DNA of 64,000 bases from Acanthacorydalis orientalis. Its lineage: Eukaryota; Arthropoda; Insecta; Megaloptera; Corydalidae. Below, piece by piece: positions 24,200 to 37,045 of the stretch. Both the position numbers and the translations under genes were made by a program. Under the pieces are notes generated by a model. That model saw nothing but the letters and a program-made list of their open reading frames with translations. It did not search any database and was not told where the DNA came from. Position 1 is the stretch's first letter. Each line of letters starts with the position of its first letter. The stretch covers positions 377,501 to 441,500 of the forward strand of contig CM068313.1 of NCBI GenBank assembly GCA_034766995.1, written 5' to 3'.

Positions 24200-27100
24200 A
24201 GTTCTTTTCCTGAAACGGCGTTCCGCGCACGGAAGCGGAAGGCCGCGGCCGCGCGACGTTCGCTGCGAACGGTCGACGAGGTGGCCGCGACAGTCGACAG
24301 TGTGATTTGAAGTTCGGAATCCGAGAAAAAATTTCAAAAAATCGGAGGAAATGTGCGCGCATCGTTTTTTTTTTAGGTCTGGTTATTTGACGATCTCGTC
24401 ATCGGGCAGTTCCTCGGGTTTTAACGCCCTGAATGCCTACCTACATCCGACATCTGTTTATATATCGACTTCATTTCTTCTGTTAACTTCATTTCAATGG
24501 ATAGGAAAAAAAATGATGACGTGTGCATCGTCTGCAGTCGTGCTTACATGCAGTCAGTGTGCCGGGCGCCCGACCACCAGCGCGTCGTTGGCCGTAGAGC
24601 TCCGGCAATTCAACGAAATTCGCTGAGCAACACTTGCGAGCCGCACTGCCCGGATATGCGGTTTTCGAAAAACCGCTTTTTTTCACCGCCCAGGAGGTAC
24701 ATGTGCCGTCGATGTTTCTCTTACACTTTGATGCTAAATGTCGTTTACAAATTCGAATCCGAGTTCAAAAAGATTTTATTGATCGTAAACGGCAACGATA
24801 CAGGGCGGCCTGGGGGGACCGGTTCGTTGTATACAGGTCATGCGGTGCCTGTACCGTTGCATGTAATTGGCCGCTTCCCGTTAGTTGTATGCGGTCGTAT
24901 GTTAGTTGAGGTTTTGTAATTGTCTTCGAAATGTCTCTGTTGTCCGGGGAAAAAATTAGGGAGCGATTTCAGGTAACGAAAAAATTTGCATTTACAGCCA
25001 ACGCGCCGACATATCGCGCACCACGGCGCCGAGTAGAAATGAAAGTTCAGAAAAAGTCACTGAGAACACTCTGAAAATTCCGAACTGAAAAGTGACCCAA
25101 CCGGCTCCGGTCGTCCCTACTGAAGAATTCGCTGTTGTTGTGTAGAACGTTCTTGTTATTTTTTTTTCTTTTGTCGTGTCGAACCGAGGAGGCTATGAGA
25201 AGGAGAACGAACTTCGGTGTTTGCGGGCGGTGAAAAGTGACGTTCGAATTTCAGCCGGGTGACTTCTGCGCGGAACGCACTGCGCACAGAAAAAACACGT
25301 GACGGAGGTATTCTAGCCTGAGAGTCCTCGTTGTATCGTTTACGTTCGTTTTGTTAGTGCATGATTTGCCGTGCGCGAAAAAAATGACCAAGGCTTGTTG
25401 CATCGAAGGGTGCGTGAGAGATGAAGGAAAAGCAATATTTTTCATCGACTCGAAAATAATTGGAGTCGATGAAATCAATGACCGGATTCGTATTTCTGCT
25501 GTTCGACTCCGGCGCGCTCAAAAAAAAATGTACTTTTCTTTAGATCTGAACGAATCATATCACTATGTTCTTGTTCGAATGCAATTTTGACTATGTTGAG
25601 ACCCGAGAGTATCAGTATCTCAGTATCAGAAGTAAAAATTACTTTAAAATCGCAGCCGGCCAATGCGTACGATATGAATTTCATCTATCGTAGCTGGCCA
25701 GTGTATATGACGATTTTCATTTGTCTCTCGCGCTGTCAACGAACACAGTATCGGTTAAAATATTTGTTAGTGTACAGTGCAATTCAGAGTAGGCCCTGCA
25801 CTGGTCGATATTAAATGAAATACACTTATCGTTAAATTAATAAGTGTGTGCAGTATGACATTACAGAAGATCTGCATATGTTTGCTGCGCCGACTCACAC
25901 TTACAGACTAATTTCAGCTAAAATCGAGCTATAATTAAGTTTACACACATATCGTGTTGAACAGACGACTCATTATTTTAAACGAAACACATATTTATTA
26001 CAGACATTTTTTCATTCGACAGATGCAAGGAGCTGAGGAAGTTCCGTTTTAGATTTTATTAAATAATTTTTATTTGCAATTCAATTTTTCGCGCACTTCG
26101 CCCTATAAGAAACTGTAAACAAGTCGACACCAGTCACCGCTCTTTACGCAATCAGCTGTGCTTGGCAGATATTGTGGTACCGAGAATTTGTGCGCACAAG
26201 TCCTTTCATCGACACTAGCGTCGCCCCCCCGATGATCGGGTTTCATAAATTGATTGCAATAGGCGATCGGCAGAGTTTCATCTCCTTCTTATAGCCTCCT
26301 TGCGTCAAACGTTCGATCGAACCTCAACTGTTCGTGATAAACGTGCGTACTCTTGACGTGTCAAAAGAGGCTAGACAAAATACAAAAAAAATATACTCGA
26401 CCGACAGAACCCTGTCCTGCCGGCGCCGGTTAGTGTGCCGTGTAGTCGTTCGATGGCGCTAACGCCCCGTCGCGTATCTACGATCACGCACACACGATCA
26501 GTGCGTGCGAGACGTCGTAGTAGTGGTGGTGGCCTGCTGTGATACAGCGGTACGGGAGATCGGTAAGTGGCGATTTTTTTCTCTATTCCTATTTCAGACA
26601 ACACGAATCGATCACGTACGTCTCTCTTCGACACGAGCGTTCATCAATGTTTCTTCGAAGCGACGTCACGTCTACTTAACGCTGCTTACAAACTCATGTT
26701 TTTAAATTACACCGGGTCTCTTTAAATATGTGTATGTGTGTGTATGTACGTACACACACATATATATATATATATACAAAACGATTTTTGAAAATCTGAT
26801 GTTTTCTGAATGTAGATCGGATAAGAATCGATTGAATTTCATAAAGGCATCCGGCCACTCGTACAGAACACGGAATATCATCAATTATAATGTTTTTTTT
26901 TCGAAACTTGAAACTGTAGAAAGAAAATTTATAATTTCAAAAAAAAACCCTCTTTCTTTGCAACACCCGCCGCGCAAAAACTTTCCTAGCCGAACATGTC
27001 GGTCGCTCGTCTAATAAATCTCGATCGATTGTCGCTTATCGGCGCTACGACGCCGTCTTCAGGGCGCCGAGGCACGGCAGAATCCGACCTGCGCCCGAAG

Positions 27101-29340
27101 AGATTTCTCTGCACGTCGGCGGGGCCTCCGTCGTCGTCGTCCGAGACGAGAAAACAATTCGGTTGTGAAACCGAATTCAGTCAGTGTGTCGTAACTGTAC
27201 CGTGAGAGAGATAGATGTGTTTATTGTTTGTACAGAAAGTGGGTAGTAGGCTCTTTCGAAACGTCATCCGATTCGACATTTCTGTAAATCGGAGCCGGCC
27301 GGATCGGTAATATGTCTAGCGTAGTTGACTGCAATCCGATGATTTTGTTTTCGATTCCGTCCACTCGATCCTGTTTAATAAATCGCACACGACTGTTTCT
27401 GTCTGACGGCCAGATCGTCGCGCGTTAGGTAATCCGACGTTCGACACAGCAGCCACTCGTATCGCCGGTTGTGTAATGTGCGGCCGGCGCCGGGCGCAGA
27501 CCTGCAATGTAACCGAAACGTGCGTGCGTTGTTTTCGATCGAGGGGCGCGCGCGCTGATAACCAGAAACGCCTATTAAATACACGCTCGACTGTTTAATA
27601 TCGTTATTATTACAAATTCAAAATCAATATAAACAAAACGTGTCGATTAACATTTTCATATTTTTTATTTAAAAAAAAAAACAATTCTTAAAAAAATATC
27701 CAGCCGACACTCGTACGTGACACTGAACGGTACACGCGCCGCCTAGACAGGCGCGTCGTTTAACACGCGCGTTCATTTCTTTCTACACCGCACGGAATCA
27801 CACATCGTTTCAAACAAGAACAAAAAAACTCCCGCGCGCGGCACTAGTTCCGACCGACTCCGCACTCACTCCCTCCCATTCACATTTTCACTTCGCGTTT
27901 CCGCCTTTTTTCCGCCCGCTCCGTACGTTTTTATACAAAATCGAGAACAAGATTTCCGCACGACCTCCTCCGCAAAACCGGACTCTTGTTCCGGTCGACG
28001 GTACTGTTCAGTTATGCGCGCGCTTCTCAGTTCGAACCATTGAAAAGTCTACCGGTCCGACGTCATTTACTGATTTTATGTAACGGATCTCCAACGTATT
28101 TCATCAAAAGAAAAAAAAAACGAAACAAGTGTACCCGTTCATAGAGTAGACACATCGGTTTTCGGCCAGGTTCCAACACAAGGCCACGCACAAAGCACGG
28201 CATGTAATTTCTTTCAAGATTATCATCGTTTGTAAATGACCGTTTTTGTTTTTTTTTTTTAAAAAAAAAAACAAATCGCATACGTGAAAAGAATGGCCGC
28301 AGATTAAAGCCTGGACGGAAATCAGTATCTCTCTCCTATTCATTCGTTTATTATATTATTTTCATGTTTCACGCGTTTTTTTTTTGCACAAGCTTCGACC
28401 GAAATAGCTGTCAGATCGAACGTTCGACGTGAAAAACAAACATCCCACCGACGATTGTTTTTCGGACAGGAAGCGACGACGTCTCGATCTCTTCTGTTCG
28501 CTAGTGCAGCGGTTCTTTGACTAGGTTTACGGCTCCTTCTTGCAGTTTCTAGCGACACTTTCCTCTTAAATTGTAAATAAACAAGAAGTGAATTCTCGAA
28601 CTAAAATCACATATATCTGGATCCGATCGTTGCGCGGATCCCAGTTTAAGAACCGCTGCTCCGGCGGACACGAGTTCAGAGACGTGTTTTGCGGGTAGAA
28701 ATGCTGCAAGGACTCCGGTGTAATTTACATAAAGGTAAAGCGAATGAATGAACGGATGTCCCTTACTACCGGATTGTGCGAAAAAACGTTTTCGTATCAA
28801 CTTGACACGTAACTTTTTTTCAATCATTTATCAGAAAATTTTTGATCTCAATTACACGAGACTTTTTCCGGTACCGATTGTTCTCGGAAACTAAGACCGT
28901 CCGTACACGGAACACTGGAGATTCGTTAACTTATCGTTCACGTTTTTTTTTTTTTTTTTTTTGTTTCGATCGACATTCGTTTAGAAAACGTTTTGCAAGA
29001 GTATTTTTATTACGGAAAGAAAAACAACGAACCGAACCGTCGGCAACTGTCCGGGCAGACGCCGTCCGCCTCGATCGCTGTCCCCCCCCCCACAGTTATT
29101 CATTTAATTGTTCGTCGCGAACCCGACGGCCGGCTCGTTCCGGCACTCGTTTTTTCTTTCTTCTCTTCGGCATCACCGCGCACCGGCCGACTCGGACATC
29201 TCGCCGGTGCTCCGGACCGCCTGCCCGCCCGATGCGAATCCGCACGATTATTATCGTTCAGCGTTCGTACCGGAGCGCCGCCCGACGGGGTGTCTTTTCG
29301 CGAACTCCGTTCTTATAACACGAGTCATGGTACTTTCTTT
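24200..29340. other. Intergenic, no gene supported
   Basis: The region contains a dispersed repeat (24836-24960) and a TA-rich microsatellite near 26759-26776. A T-run/A-run hairpin lies at 28247-28272. A 68-codon frame at 25384-25590 (starting MTKACCIEGCV) is short and isolated, and I do not assign it. No splice chain or known domain was found. Confidence 0.4.
24836..24960. repeat. Dispersed repeat copy 2
   Basis: Contains GGTGCCTGTACCGTTGC and TGTCTCTGTTGTCCGGGG in the same order as 9237-9360. Both copies are followed by an A-rich stretch. Confidence 0.55.
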
Positions 29341-29341
29341 T

Positions 29342-29347
29342 TTTATT
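29342..29347 (-). terminator. Polyadenylation signal, ADD gene copy A
   Basis: AATAAA on the minus strand, 53 bp past the stop codon. Confidence 0.6.
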
Positions 29348-29399
29348 ATTAAACATCATTTATGAATACACGATACAAACTTTCACGATCGTCCGCCCT

Positions 29400-32300
29400 T
29401 CAACAGTCGACACTAGTTTCACTCTCGTCCCGCTCGTTCGACTTGGCGATACACTTTTCGGCCAACCTCTGCAGCTGCTCCATTTCGTTCTCGAGGTCGA
29501 TCTCGCCGACGGCGTCCGGCCGGGCCGGCGCCGCCTGCTGAGCGCGCGGCGGCGAGCGGGCCGTCGCGACGAAGTTCGAGAACGCGTCGCCGAACGACTT
29601 CGAGTTGTCCGCCGGCGCCGGCCTCTTCGCGCCGTCGTGCGGCCTCGGCGACCCGCAGTCCGGCTTCTTGAACACGACGTTGCTGGTCAGCAGCTCTTCG
29701 AGGTCGCTCGCCGACGGGGTCCTCTCTTTCTTGGGTTTACTCGACGCGACGGCGACGTCGCGTATGCTCTCTCTGATCGCTTCGGCGATCGCGGCGAGGT
29801 CCTCCTCGGAGTCGACGACCGCTCGGTTCGTCCACGCGAGCTCGTGCTTCCGTGCCGTCTCGTCGGTCCGCACGCCGGCCGGCGTCCTCGTCGAGACGGC
29901 CGGCGTCACGCTCCGCGGCCCGCGTTCGTTTCTCTCGTCGGACGACGACGTCGAGACGTTCGACCGGACGGCGTTCCCGACGGACTCGTCGTCGTTTTCG
30001 GAATCGCCGTCCTCGGCGACGGACCCGCGGTCGTTCCGCTCGTGCGCGTCCGGGTCGTATTTCTTCTCCGGCCCGTCGTCCGCTCTTCCCGCTTCGACGC
30101 TCTCCCGCCCGTCGAATTCGTCCGGCGCCGACGCCACGTCGCCGCCGACGGGCGATCGGACGTCTTCGATTCGAACGTCGTCTCCGACGAGCGCGTCTCT
30201 CGACTCGTCTTCGATGACGGTGACGTCGTCGTCGTTCCAAACGTCCGTTTTGTTTTCGGCCGTCTCGTCGTCGACCTCCTGCACCTCGGGCTCGCCGCCG
30301 TCATAATCGTCGTCGTCGTCGTCGTCGATGATGACGACGCTCTTCGCGCTCGACTTGTTCGAAACGACGCTGTCCGTGTCGTCCTCTTCGTCCTCCTCGG
30401 CGACGTAATCGGAATCGTCCCTTTTGGCGGCGGCGGCGGCGGCGTCGTCGTCGTCCGACTCGTCCGAGTCGCACGTCACCTGCATGTCGTAAATGTGATC
30501 GGTCTGATCGCACGGCTGGCCGACGTACGTCGACCGTCTCGTTTTCCGGCCCGGCCTGTCGTCCGCCGACCGCGAGCCGTGCGTGTCCTCTGCCGGACGC
30601 TTTCCGGACTCGGACGGCGAGTCGTCCGTGTTCACGCCCCCGTCGACTCTGCAGCGCTCGTTCCACTCTTCGTCGATGTTTTCGACGCACCGGGTCTCCT
30701 TCGAATTCGCGTCGATCGTTAAGCGCTCGTTCGACGGCGCGTCCGGCTTCGCCGTGACGTCGGAGTCGGTCGCCAGGTCGCCGGTGATCGTCATCGCCGG
30801 CGACTCGCTCCGAGCGACGTCGACGAGCCGCCGCAGGTCGTCGAGTATCGTCGGTATCGCCGCGTCTGCGGCCGGCACGGCCGATTCGGCCGAGACCATC
30901 GAGATGGGCCGGCTGAACGGCAGCGACGTCGCGTTCGACGGCGTCGAGCCGTTCACGATGAACGTCAGCGGGGGCGGGACGTCGTCGGCGGAATCGTGCA
31001 CGATCGCCGACGGCACGGCGCCGGGCGGCTCGTCGTTCTTGTTGCCGCTCGCTTCGGCGCCGGGCGCGCGGCTCGACGGCGCGTGCTTGAAGTAGTTGCT
31101 CGTCAGCCTCCGCTTCAGGTCCTCGATCTTGTCGATCGACGACTGTATCCGCACCAGGAAGTTCGTGTACAGGTATTCCGGGTTAGCCGTGCCGCCGTTG
31201 TACAGGTGCATGAGCTCGACTATGTTCGTCGTGAGCGCCTGTATCACGAACTGCCACTCGGATATCGCTCTGTCGAACCAGTCGAGCCTATCCGTCGACG
31301 TGTCGGCGCTCGCAGGCGCCGGCGGGAGCGTCTGCAGGACGATCGGCGCGGTCGTCACGCCGGGCGGGACGAGCTTCGCCGGATCTATGTAGAAGGACCT
31401 GCCGTCCGGCGAGACGATCTTGATCATCTTCTGGACTGTCTCCGGGAGTTTCATCGGCACGTGCCGCGTCGGCCGCGGCCGGATCGGTCGCGGCGCGTCC
31501 TGCGCCGCGGCGGTCTTGACGAGCGGCGGAGGATCTTTCGGCGAGACCTTCAGGACGGCCGTCGGATAGATGAGCGGCGGCGGCATCGAGTTCTTCGGCG
31601 TCGCGGCGCTCTCGAGCAACTTCGACGCCGGCTTGACCTGCACGTACGGCTTCTTCGGCGGCGGGTCTTCGATTATCTTGCAGTCGTCGTCCGAGTTCGA
31701 GGACGCCGTCGGCCGCGGCTCCTCGGCGTTCGTCGGGTTCCGGGGCGCGGGGTCGTCGACGTCCTCCTCCTCGCCGATCGGGAGTATGTCCGGCGTGCAG
31801 ACGACCTCGTCGCTGTTCTCCTCGGCGACGATCGGCGGTTCGGGAGGGGGCGGAGGCACGACGGGCGGCGGCGCGACGATTTCCGGGCCGGACTTCGACG
31901 CGGGCTTCGCGACTCGTACGGTACCGTACGGTTTCGGAAGTATCGTCTGCTGACAGACGCGAAGCTTCTTCGCCGATCGGTCGTCGGGTTCGGGCAACGG
32001 ACGTTTGAGCCCGGTCGCGTTCCGAGCGAACGTCTCGAGCGTGTCGACTTCGGTTTTCTTCTGCTTGTCCTTTTTGCAACACGTCGTACAGTCTTGGGAG
32101 AGGAGCGCGATTTGCTGCGGCGTCCGTTTCTCGGGGCTGAAACACGTACGACGTTGACGTCGACGACTAGTGAACCGAGAGAGCGACGAGACTCGAAACG
32201 TATCGGCGTTTCGCGAGAACGGAACGGACGTCGCGTCGCTCGTGAGTTACGGCGAGAACGCGCTATTCGCGGAGGGTACTTTCGCTACGACGTCGAAAAA

Positions 32301-33625
32301 ATACGAACCGTGTCGCACTCGTCGCGAACGAAGTACGAGACGGTTTAGACACCGGAGTTCGTTCGTTCGACGGACGCTTTTTTCACCGGATAACGGAGCG
32401 TTCGCCGTCTCCGACGTCGGTATGAAAAATCATATCGACGACGACGACGATAAAAGGGGAAAAAATCGAACGTTCCTCTACCGTGAAGTATCTTTACTCT
32501 ACCGCCTGATCGGAATACGTTCGAGCACCTCGTCGTTTTTACAAACATTTAATTGAAAAGGAACGGGGGGGGCGTTCTTTAACGGCTTTCAGAGCAGACT
32601 CTTTCCGTATTTCGCTAACGTCGCTCGCGTTTCGATTTACGAGCCTCCTATCGTATTTTTATGTTCGACGGCCGATATCGTATTTTTATTTTTTATTAAC
32701 GAGCTCGATTTTTTCGTTTCTCTGCCGCATCGGACGGAAACGATAAAAAGATCCGATATATAAAAAAAAGTACACGTGTCGGCTTCAGAGAAAAACGATA
32801 GCGATCGGAGCATCCGTCTTGTTCTCTACGCACTCACTCGATCGAACACAGCTGCGAAGAGTACCGCTTGAGAGCCCAGTTTATCGCCCTGTGCATCCAG
32901 ATATCGTCCGGACGGCACCCGTAACACAGCCAGTCGTCGCTCTGCTCGATGCTCTTGACCATCGTCGTTCCGAGGTTCCTCTTGATGCATTTCTGCGCGA
33001 CAGATCGAAAAGAACGATATACCGACGACGTATCGAAAGAGACCCGAAGCCGGCGCTCACCTTACAGAACACGAACGGACAGATCGCGCAGCAGTAGACC
33101 TGCCCGCCCTGGCCGCACCACCTGCAGTACAGCTCGCTGCCGTCTTCGTCGGTCTCGAACTCGCCGCTCGTGTAAAAGTCGTAACACTGCAGGCACATCA
33201 GCACCTTGAGCAGCGGATGCTCGAACCGATTCCTCTGGGTCGCCGGAGCGCTTCCGAGGTGCTTGTCGCAGCTCGTGCAGTGGATCCGGTAGAAACGGAC
33301 GCCCGAGACATCTGCGGTTCGACACGAGACCGATACGTTTACGTGCGTTACGATCTAGAGCGCATAGATATAAACAGTGCGTTACCGCTGAACTTCTCGT
33401 GATAGTAGTCCGTCTCCTCCTTCGAAACCTGGCACGACTTCACGTTCGGTCTGACGCCGAGCGTTGCGTTCGACCCGAGCGCTGCGAACATAGAGAGAGA
33501 GAGAGAGAGAGAGAGAGTGTGAGAAGAAGCGAACGGTCGCGAGACACGGCGGCGCACGCGCTCGACTCACCGTCCTCTTCGTCGAATTCATCCGAGGCCA
33601 TCGTGGCGCCGTCGACGACGTCCAT
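29400..33625 (-). CDS. ADD-domain chromatin protein, copy A (5 exons)
   Basis: Minus-strand exons in order: 33625-33571, 33481-33386, 33311-33061, 32992-32838 and 32136-29400. They sum to 3294 bp (1097 aa). The ADD domain covers about residues 55-170. It has GATA-like zinc ligands (HCTSC at residues 62/65, MCLQC at 90/93), then a PHD-like part: CRWCGQGGQVYCCAIC, FCKKCIKRNLG and WLCYGC. This matches the ATRX ADD pattern (CRWCxEGG...FCKKCILRNLG). Such domains read the H3 tail, unmethylated at K4 and methylated at K9. No SNF2 helicase follows, as with the insect ADD1 protein, which is separate from the helicase. The rest is long, charged and probably disordered, with poly-Asp stretches, a conserved KIVSPDGRSFYIDPAKL motif and a helical part near WFDRAISEWQF. 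A second in-frame ATG (33601) before MASDEFDEEDG may be the true start, since that stretch is best conserved in copy B. Confidence 0.85.
33493..33517. repeat. (GA)n in ADD-A intron 1
   Basis: A short GA run (CT on the gene strand) lies just upstream of the exon 2 acceptor and acts as its pyrimidine tract. Copy B has a shorter, interrupted version at 40144-40160. Confidence 0.85.
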
Positions 33626-34011
33626 CGTCTCTTTCTAGGTTAAAGCGACCCGCTCGGCGACGGCGTTTCGCTCGGTCGCCCGTTTGCGGTCTGTTCTCGA
33701 TACGTGTGCGGCGCGCCGACCACTCGCTCGCTTCGTACATACACGACGCTCGTATCAGAGCACGAAAACACACACTAGAGAATCGCTGTCATCCATCTTA
33801 TTGTTCCCGGCATTAGCTTGTTTCGCGAGCTTCGAAACGCAAGCGATAGGTGTCATCGCTATAGGTACCCGTCGTCGATGCCGATGGTGGGGGTCGACAA
33901 ACAGATATCTGTGCCTAGCGTCACGTCGCACGAAATTCCAGTTGACAGAACGCGGTTCGACTCGACGAGGATGTCGCTCGTGGTCGCCGAAATCGATGCC
34001 GGTCGAATACG
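33626..34011. promoter_or_regulatory. Duplicated divergent promoter, copy A
   Basis: The 385 bp between the ADD-A start and the orphan TBC1D19 exon 1 is homologous to 40258-40639. Shared stretches include GATGCCGATGGTGGGGGTCG and the following GCACGAAATTCCAGTTGACA. No TATA box is obvious. This is the copy of a bidirectional promoter whose rightward gene is lost here. Confidence 0.65.
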
Positions 34012-34113
34012 ATGGCCGAAATCAAAGAGAAGAGTATACACAGGACGGCGCCGAAACTCGTCGAGGATTCGCGTGAGACGAAGAATCACAAGTCGCTGTA
34101 CTCGGACGTGCAG
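34012..34113 (+). pseudogene. TBC1D19: Orphan TBC1D19 exon 1 (duplicate)
   Basis: This 102-bp exon copy begins MAEIKEKSIHRTAPKLV, ends SLYSDVQ and keeps the GTGAGACGG donor. It differs from the real exon 1 (40640-40741) by a few silent changes and two replacements, Leu14 to Pro and Leu20 to Ser. No exon 2 follows before ADD copy B, so it cannot make TBC1D19. A transcript from it would be non-coding or make a short peptide. Confidence 0.85.
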
Positions 34114-35539
34114 GTGAGACGGATTCGAACATGCATTCTGACGTAACGGCGCACGCGCACCGCCGCTCCGAAGCGCGCGGGCCCGCCCCCCCAGTGGAAA
34201 GATCATCGCTCTGACACGTGATGTTCCGACATACGTCAGCATTGTTGCGGGGTTTACGCGCGTGCGCAAGAAAGACTCGTTCGTTTGCGCGCGCAAAGCA
34301 AAAATCACGGTTCGCAGACGAACAGCGCGCGCGATGATGGCGCCGACGTCTGTACGAATAGTCTGAAATCGTGTTCGCTTCCGTGGCGGTAAAACGTCAG
34401 CGAGCACGTCTGTCGACCCGTGCGTGTAGAATTATTGTTGCTAGTACTCTTCCTAGATTCCACTGAGCTGTACGAGTCGCACCTTTCCGCATCAGTAGAA
34501 ATAAATAGGAGATTTTTAACGTTCGCTTCTCCCTTCCACGTGTACGCGTTCGTTCCATCGCTTATCGGTAGTTCGTTTTGTATCGAAAATCGAATAAAAA
34601 CCGGACAGTTGTCAGAGTGAGTTAAATCTATGGCTTGAGAAAAAAGACGAACACGGAGCGACGATTAAAAAGTCTGTGAGCTTGTAAAGAATAGAAAAAA
34701 GGTCGAAAGAGTGCAGGTTCGTGGATTTTCCGCAAGATGAAGAACGGATCGAAACGAAACGAGGGAGCAGGTCCTGTTTGCGAAACACTGCTCGGCCCAC
34801 GAGAAAAACATCCTTTCGGAATAACAAGGGTCCAGTGCGGGGGGTCCATCGAAACTGTCGATTGAAAGCGTGAAAATTGCCGAAAGTAGCGAACTTTCGA
34901 ACTAGGATACTTTGTACATCGTCGACAATCGTCTAAGAATACCGAAGGTGAGTAAAGGGCAAGTACCTGGAATTGCAAACGCGGTTCAAGGACGCCGATC
35001 AGTGAAGCTATTTCGGAATTGTTTAGAGATATGTGCGCGGCACTCGCGAGGAGAATGCGGCTCGTTCGATTGTGAGAGAGAGGATGCCGTTCTGTATCAC
35101 GATCGTACATCGGGAATGGAGTACATGGAACGGTATTAAGAAAAAAGGAAAACGGTCTCGCTGAAATTCGACAGAAACTCGAAACGAGCAGTTTCTTGGA
35201 ATTCCAAAACCAGCCGTCCTTTACTATCCGTGAATAAGAGGCTTCGCAGACACTGAACACGGGCCCCGGAGATCAGATACGGTTGCTCTTTACTTTCAAA
35301 AGCGGAAGCCGATACTCGGACAAGTCCAACAAGCCGTTCTTGATCGTTTTGTCATTTGGCAAAACTTGGACATTTTTATGGCACAGAAGTTTTCACTGTA
35401 AGAGGATTTTGGATTTTTTGAAGACGACCAGGAAACTCCTCGTCGCAGTCCCTACTTCTTGTCAAATCTCACGTTGGAAAATCCGACACCGTTCACCGAC
35501 TCTACCGTCACTTTCAGACCTGTCGCTGATAAGATCGGC
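34114..35539. other. Degraded spacer within the duplicated TBC1D19 head
   Basis: After about 20 bp of intron-1 match (GTGAGACGGATTCGAACAT) similarity to the real intron is lost. No TBC1D19 exon 2 or 4 copy is visible. At 35510-35524 the string TTTCAGACCTGTCGC matches the acceptor and first bases of real exon 3, but the following codons do not, so it is at best a decayed trace. Confidence 0.5.
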
Positions 35540-36170
35540 ACGATGGGACGAACTAGCTCGTGTTATTAATTTGACCCTGTTTTTAATTTGTACGCCTGAT
35601 CATAATTAAGCAGGCTGTATTTTGGGTACAACAGACGGTCTTACGTACGGAAAAATTAGCTCTGCGGATAGAAACACTGGGGCCGATACATTTGTGTCGG
35701 CTGTCTATGAAAGGGGATACTTACCGTTTTCGACCGTCGAACCGTATTCTGTACGCTAGAAACGCTCGTGAGAAATCGTTTCTAGACTATGTTAAACACT
35801 GAACGTTCGGCGAAGTAGAGAGGTAAGGGGAGGGGGGAGCAGAATACGCTTGCGTACCGTCTTTTGTCAGCGACGAGCCGTGCGGCCTACGTCGCGTTCC
35901 GAAATGAATATCTAGCAGCTGTGTGGCTGCTATTTGAAACTGAAAAGACGGCCGTTCTGTGTGTCCTTCGAAGAGACGTGGGCGGCGCGCGTGGCAACGG
36001 CTTCAACTGTCTGCTTAAAATGATTGGAGCGACGCAGTTTCAATGCCGAGTGATAATCGCCGGTCGTGCTCGCTGTTTAATCACACTAGACGCTCGTCGA
36101 ATTTCACCTGTTTGTTCGATAACGTTGCCCTCTGGCGATTGTTTTCTGAAGTGAAACTTCTTCAGCCGCG
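35540..36170. pseudogene. TBC1D19: Relic of TBC1D19 intron 4 (duplicate)
   Basis: About 600 bp align with 45064-45680 in the real TBC1D19 intron 4, in the same order and orientation. Shared strings include TTTGTTCGATAACGTTGC, GAAAAGACGGCCGTTC and GTCGCGTTCCGAAA. It places the right end of the duplicated block inside intron 4. Not coding. Confidence 0.75.
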
Positions 36171-36564
36171 TTGGGTATAAATTTTCAAGGCCGAGACGGA
36201 AAAGCGAACGTCACCGAAATTGTTACGGCGTGGAGTGGTATTGAGAGAGAGAGAGAGAGAAGATGGTGGTGCTTTGTTTATAATTTTAGTGTATGAAAGA
36301 ACAAAACGCTATTAATCTCTATCTGTCCCCTCAGAAATAACATCTTTATTTCTATACACTTCTAGATTTCGTAGAATATTTTATCTTACACATCTACTTT
36401 CAATTTGTGTCGTTGATCAAATACGGGACATAACATCAGCAACATAAATAGTACGATGAAAGCGACAAACAATTGAAAATCAAGATACAAAAATAAACGT
36501 GAGGAGGACGGTCCAGTCTATCGTGTTTTCCTCCCAGAATCAATTTCAAAGTTATTTGTATATA

Positions 36565-36614
<50 letters not shown>

Positions 36615-36617
36615 TAT

Positions 36618-36676
<59 letters not shown>

Positions 36677-36683
36677 TATACAC

Positions 36684-36714
<31 letters not shown>

Positions 36715-37020
36715 TATATTTATATATATAGAGAGAGAGAGAAACATTTGTACTTTTTGGACTAACGAACTCTTGTACTCTTTTTTTTGTATTTTTGATT
36801 TTTAAATATCTTCAACATTTTTATGTATAATCGAAAACCATTCACTTAACATGCTCTTAAAACCCTTCACATTTCAACTGACAGCACGGAAGCTTCACTT
36901 CCGACGCGCGTACTGTGTCACGCACGCCCTTTTCCATTATTTCTTAAATGACACACGACCGTTCCTACATTGTAATCGATCGAACGAATATATAATAAAA
37001 AATAAAACAACACATTTCGT
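36171..37020. other. Intergenic between duplication copies
   Basis: AT-rich DNA with a (GA)n run at 36244-36262 and a long (TA)n microsatellite at 36560-36730 that ends in GA repeats near 36731-36743. I see no gene. Confidence 0.5.
36560..36743. repeat. (TA)n(GA)n microsatellite
   Basis: About 170 bp of TA with scattered TAC interruptions, then a short GA run. Confidence 0.95.
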
Positions 37021-37045
37021 TACTCGAATATTATAAACGCAATAC

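Noticed and set aside
25384..25590. Short frame starting MTKACCIEGCV, possibly a THAP-like zinc finger start
   Set aside because: Only the first Cys pair is suggestive. The rest lacks THAP landmarks, and no flanking exons were found.
28247..28272. T-run/A-run hairpins (also near 231, 2023 and 5029) as terminators or regulatory sites
   Set aside because: They are common homopolymer features of this AT-rich DNA with no link to a gene end.
30996..32348. Long plus-strand open frames over ADD copy A (450 and 361 codons)
   Set aside because: They are shadows of the minus-strand exon 5, caused by codon bias. There is no domain, and the splice sites fit the minus strand only.
35510..35524. Possible copied TBC1D19 exon 3 acceptor
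   Set aside because: Fifteen bases match, but the following codons do not align with exon 3. It is mentioned only as a possible decayed trace.
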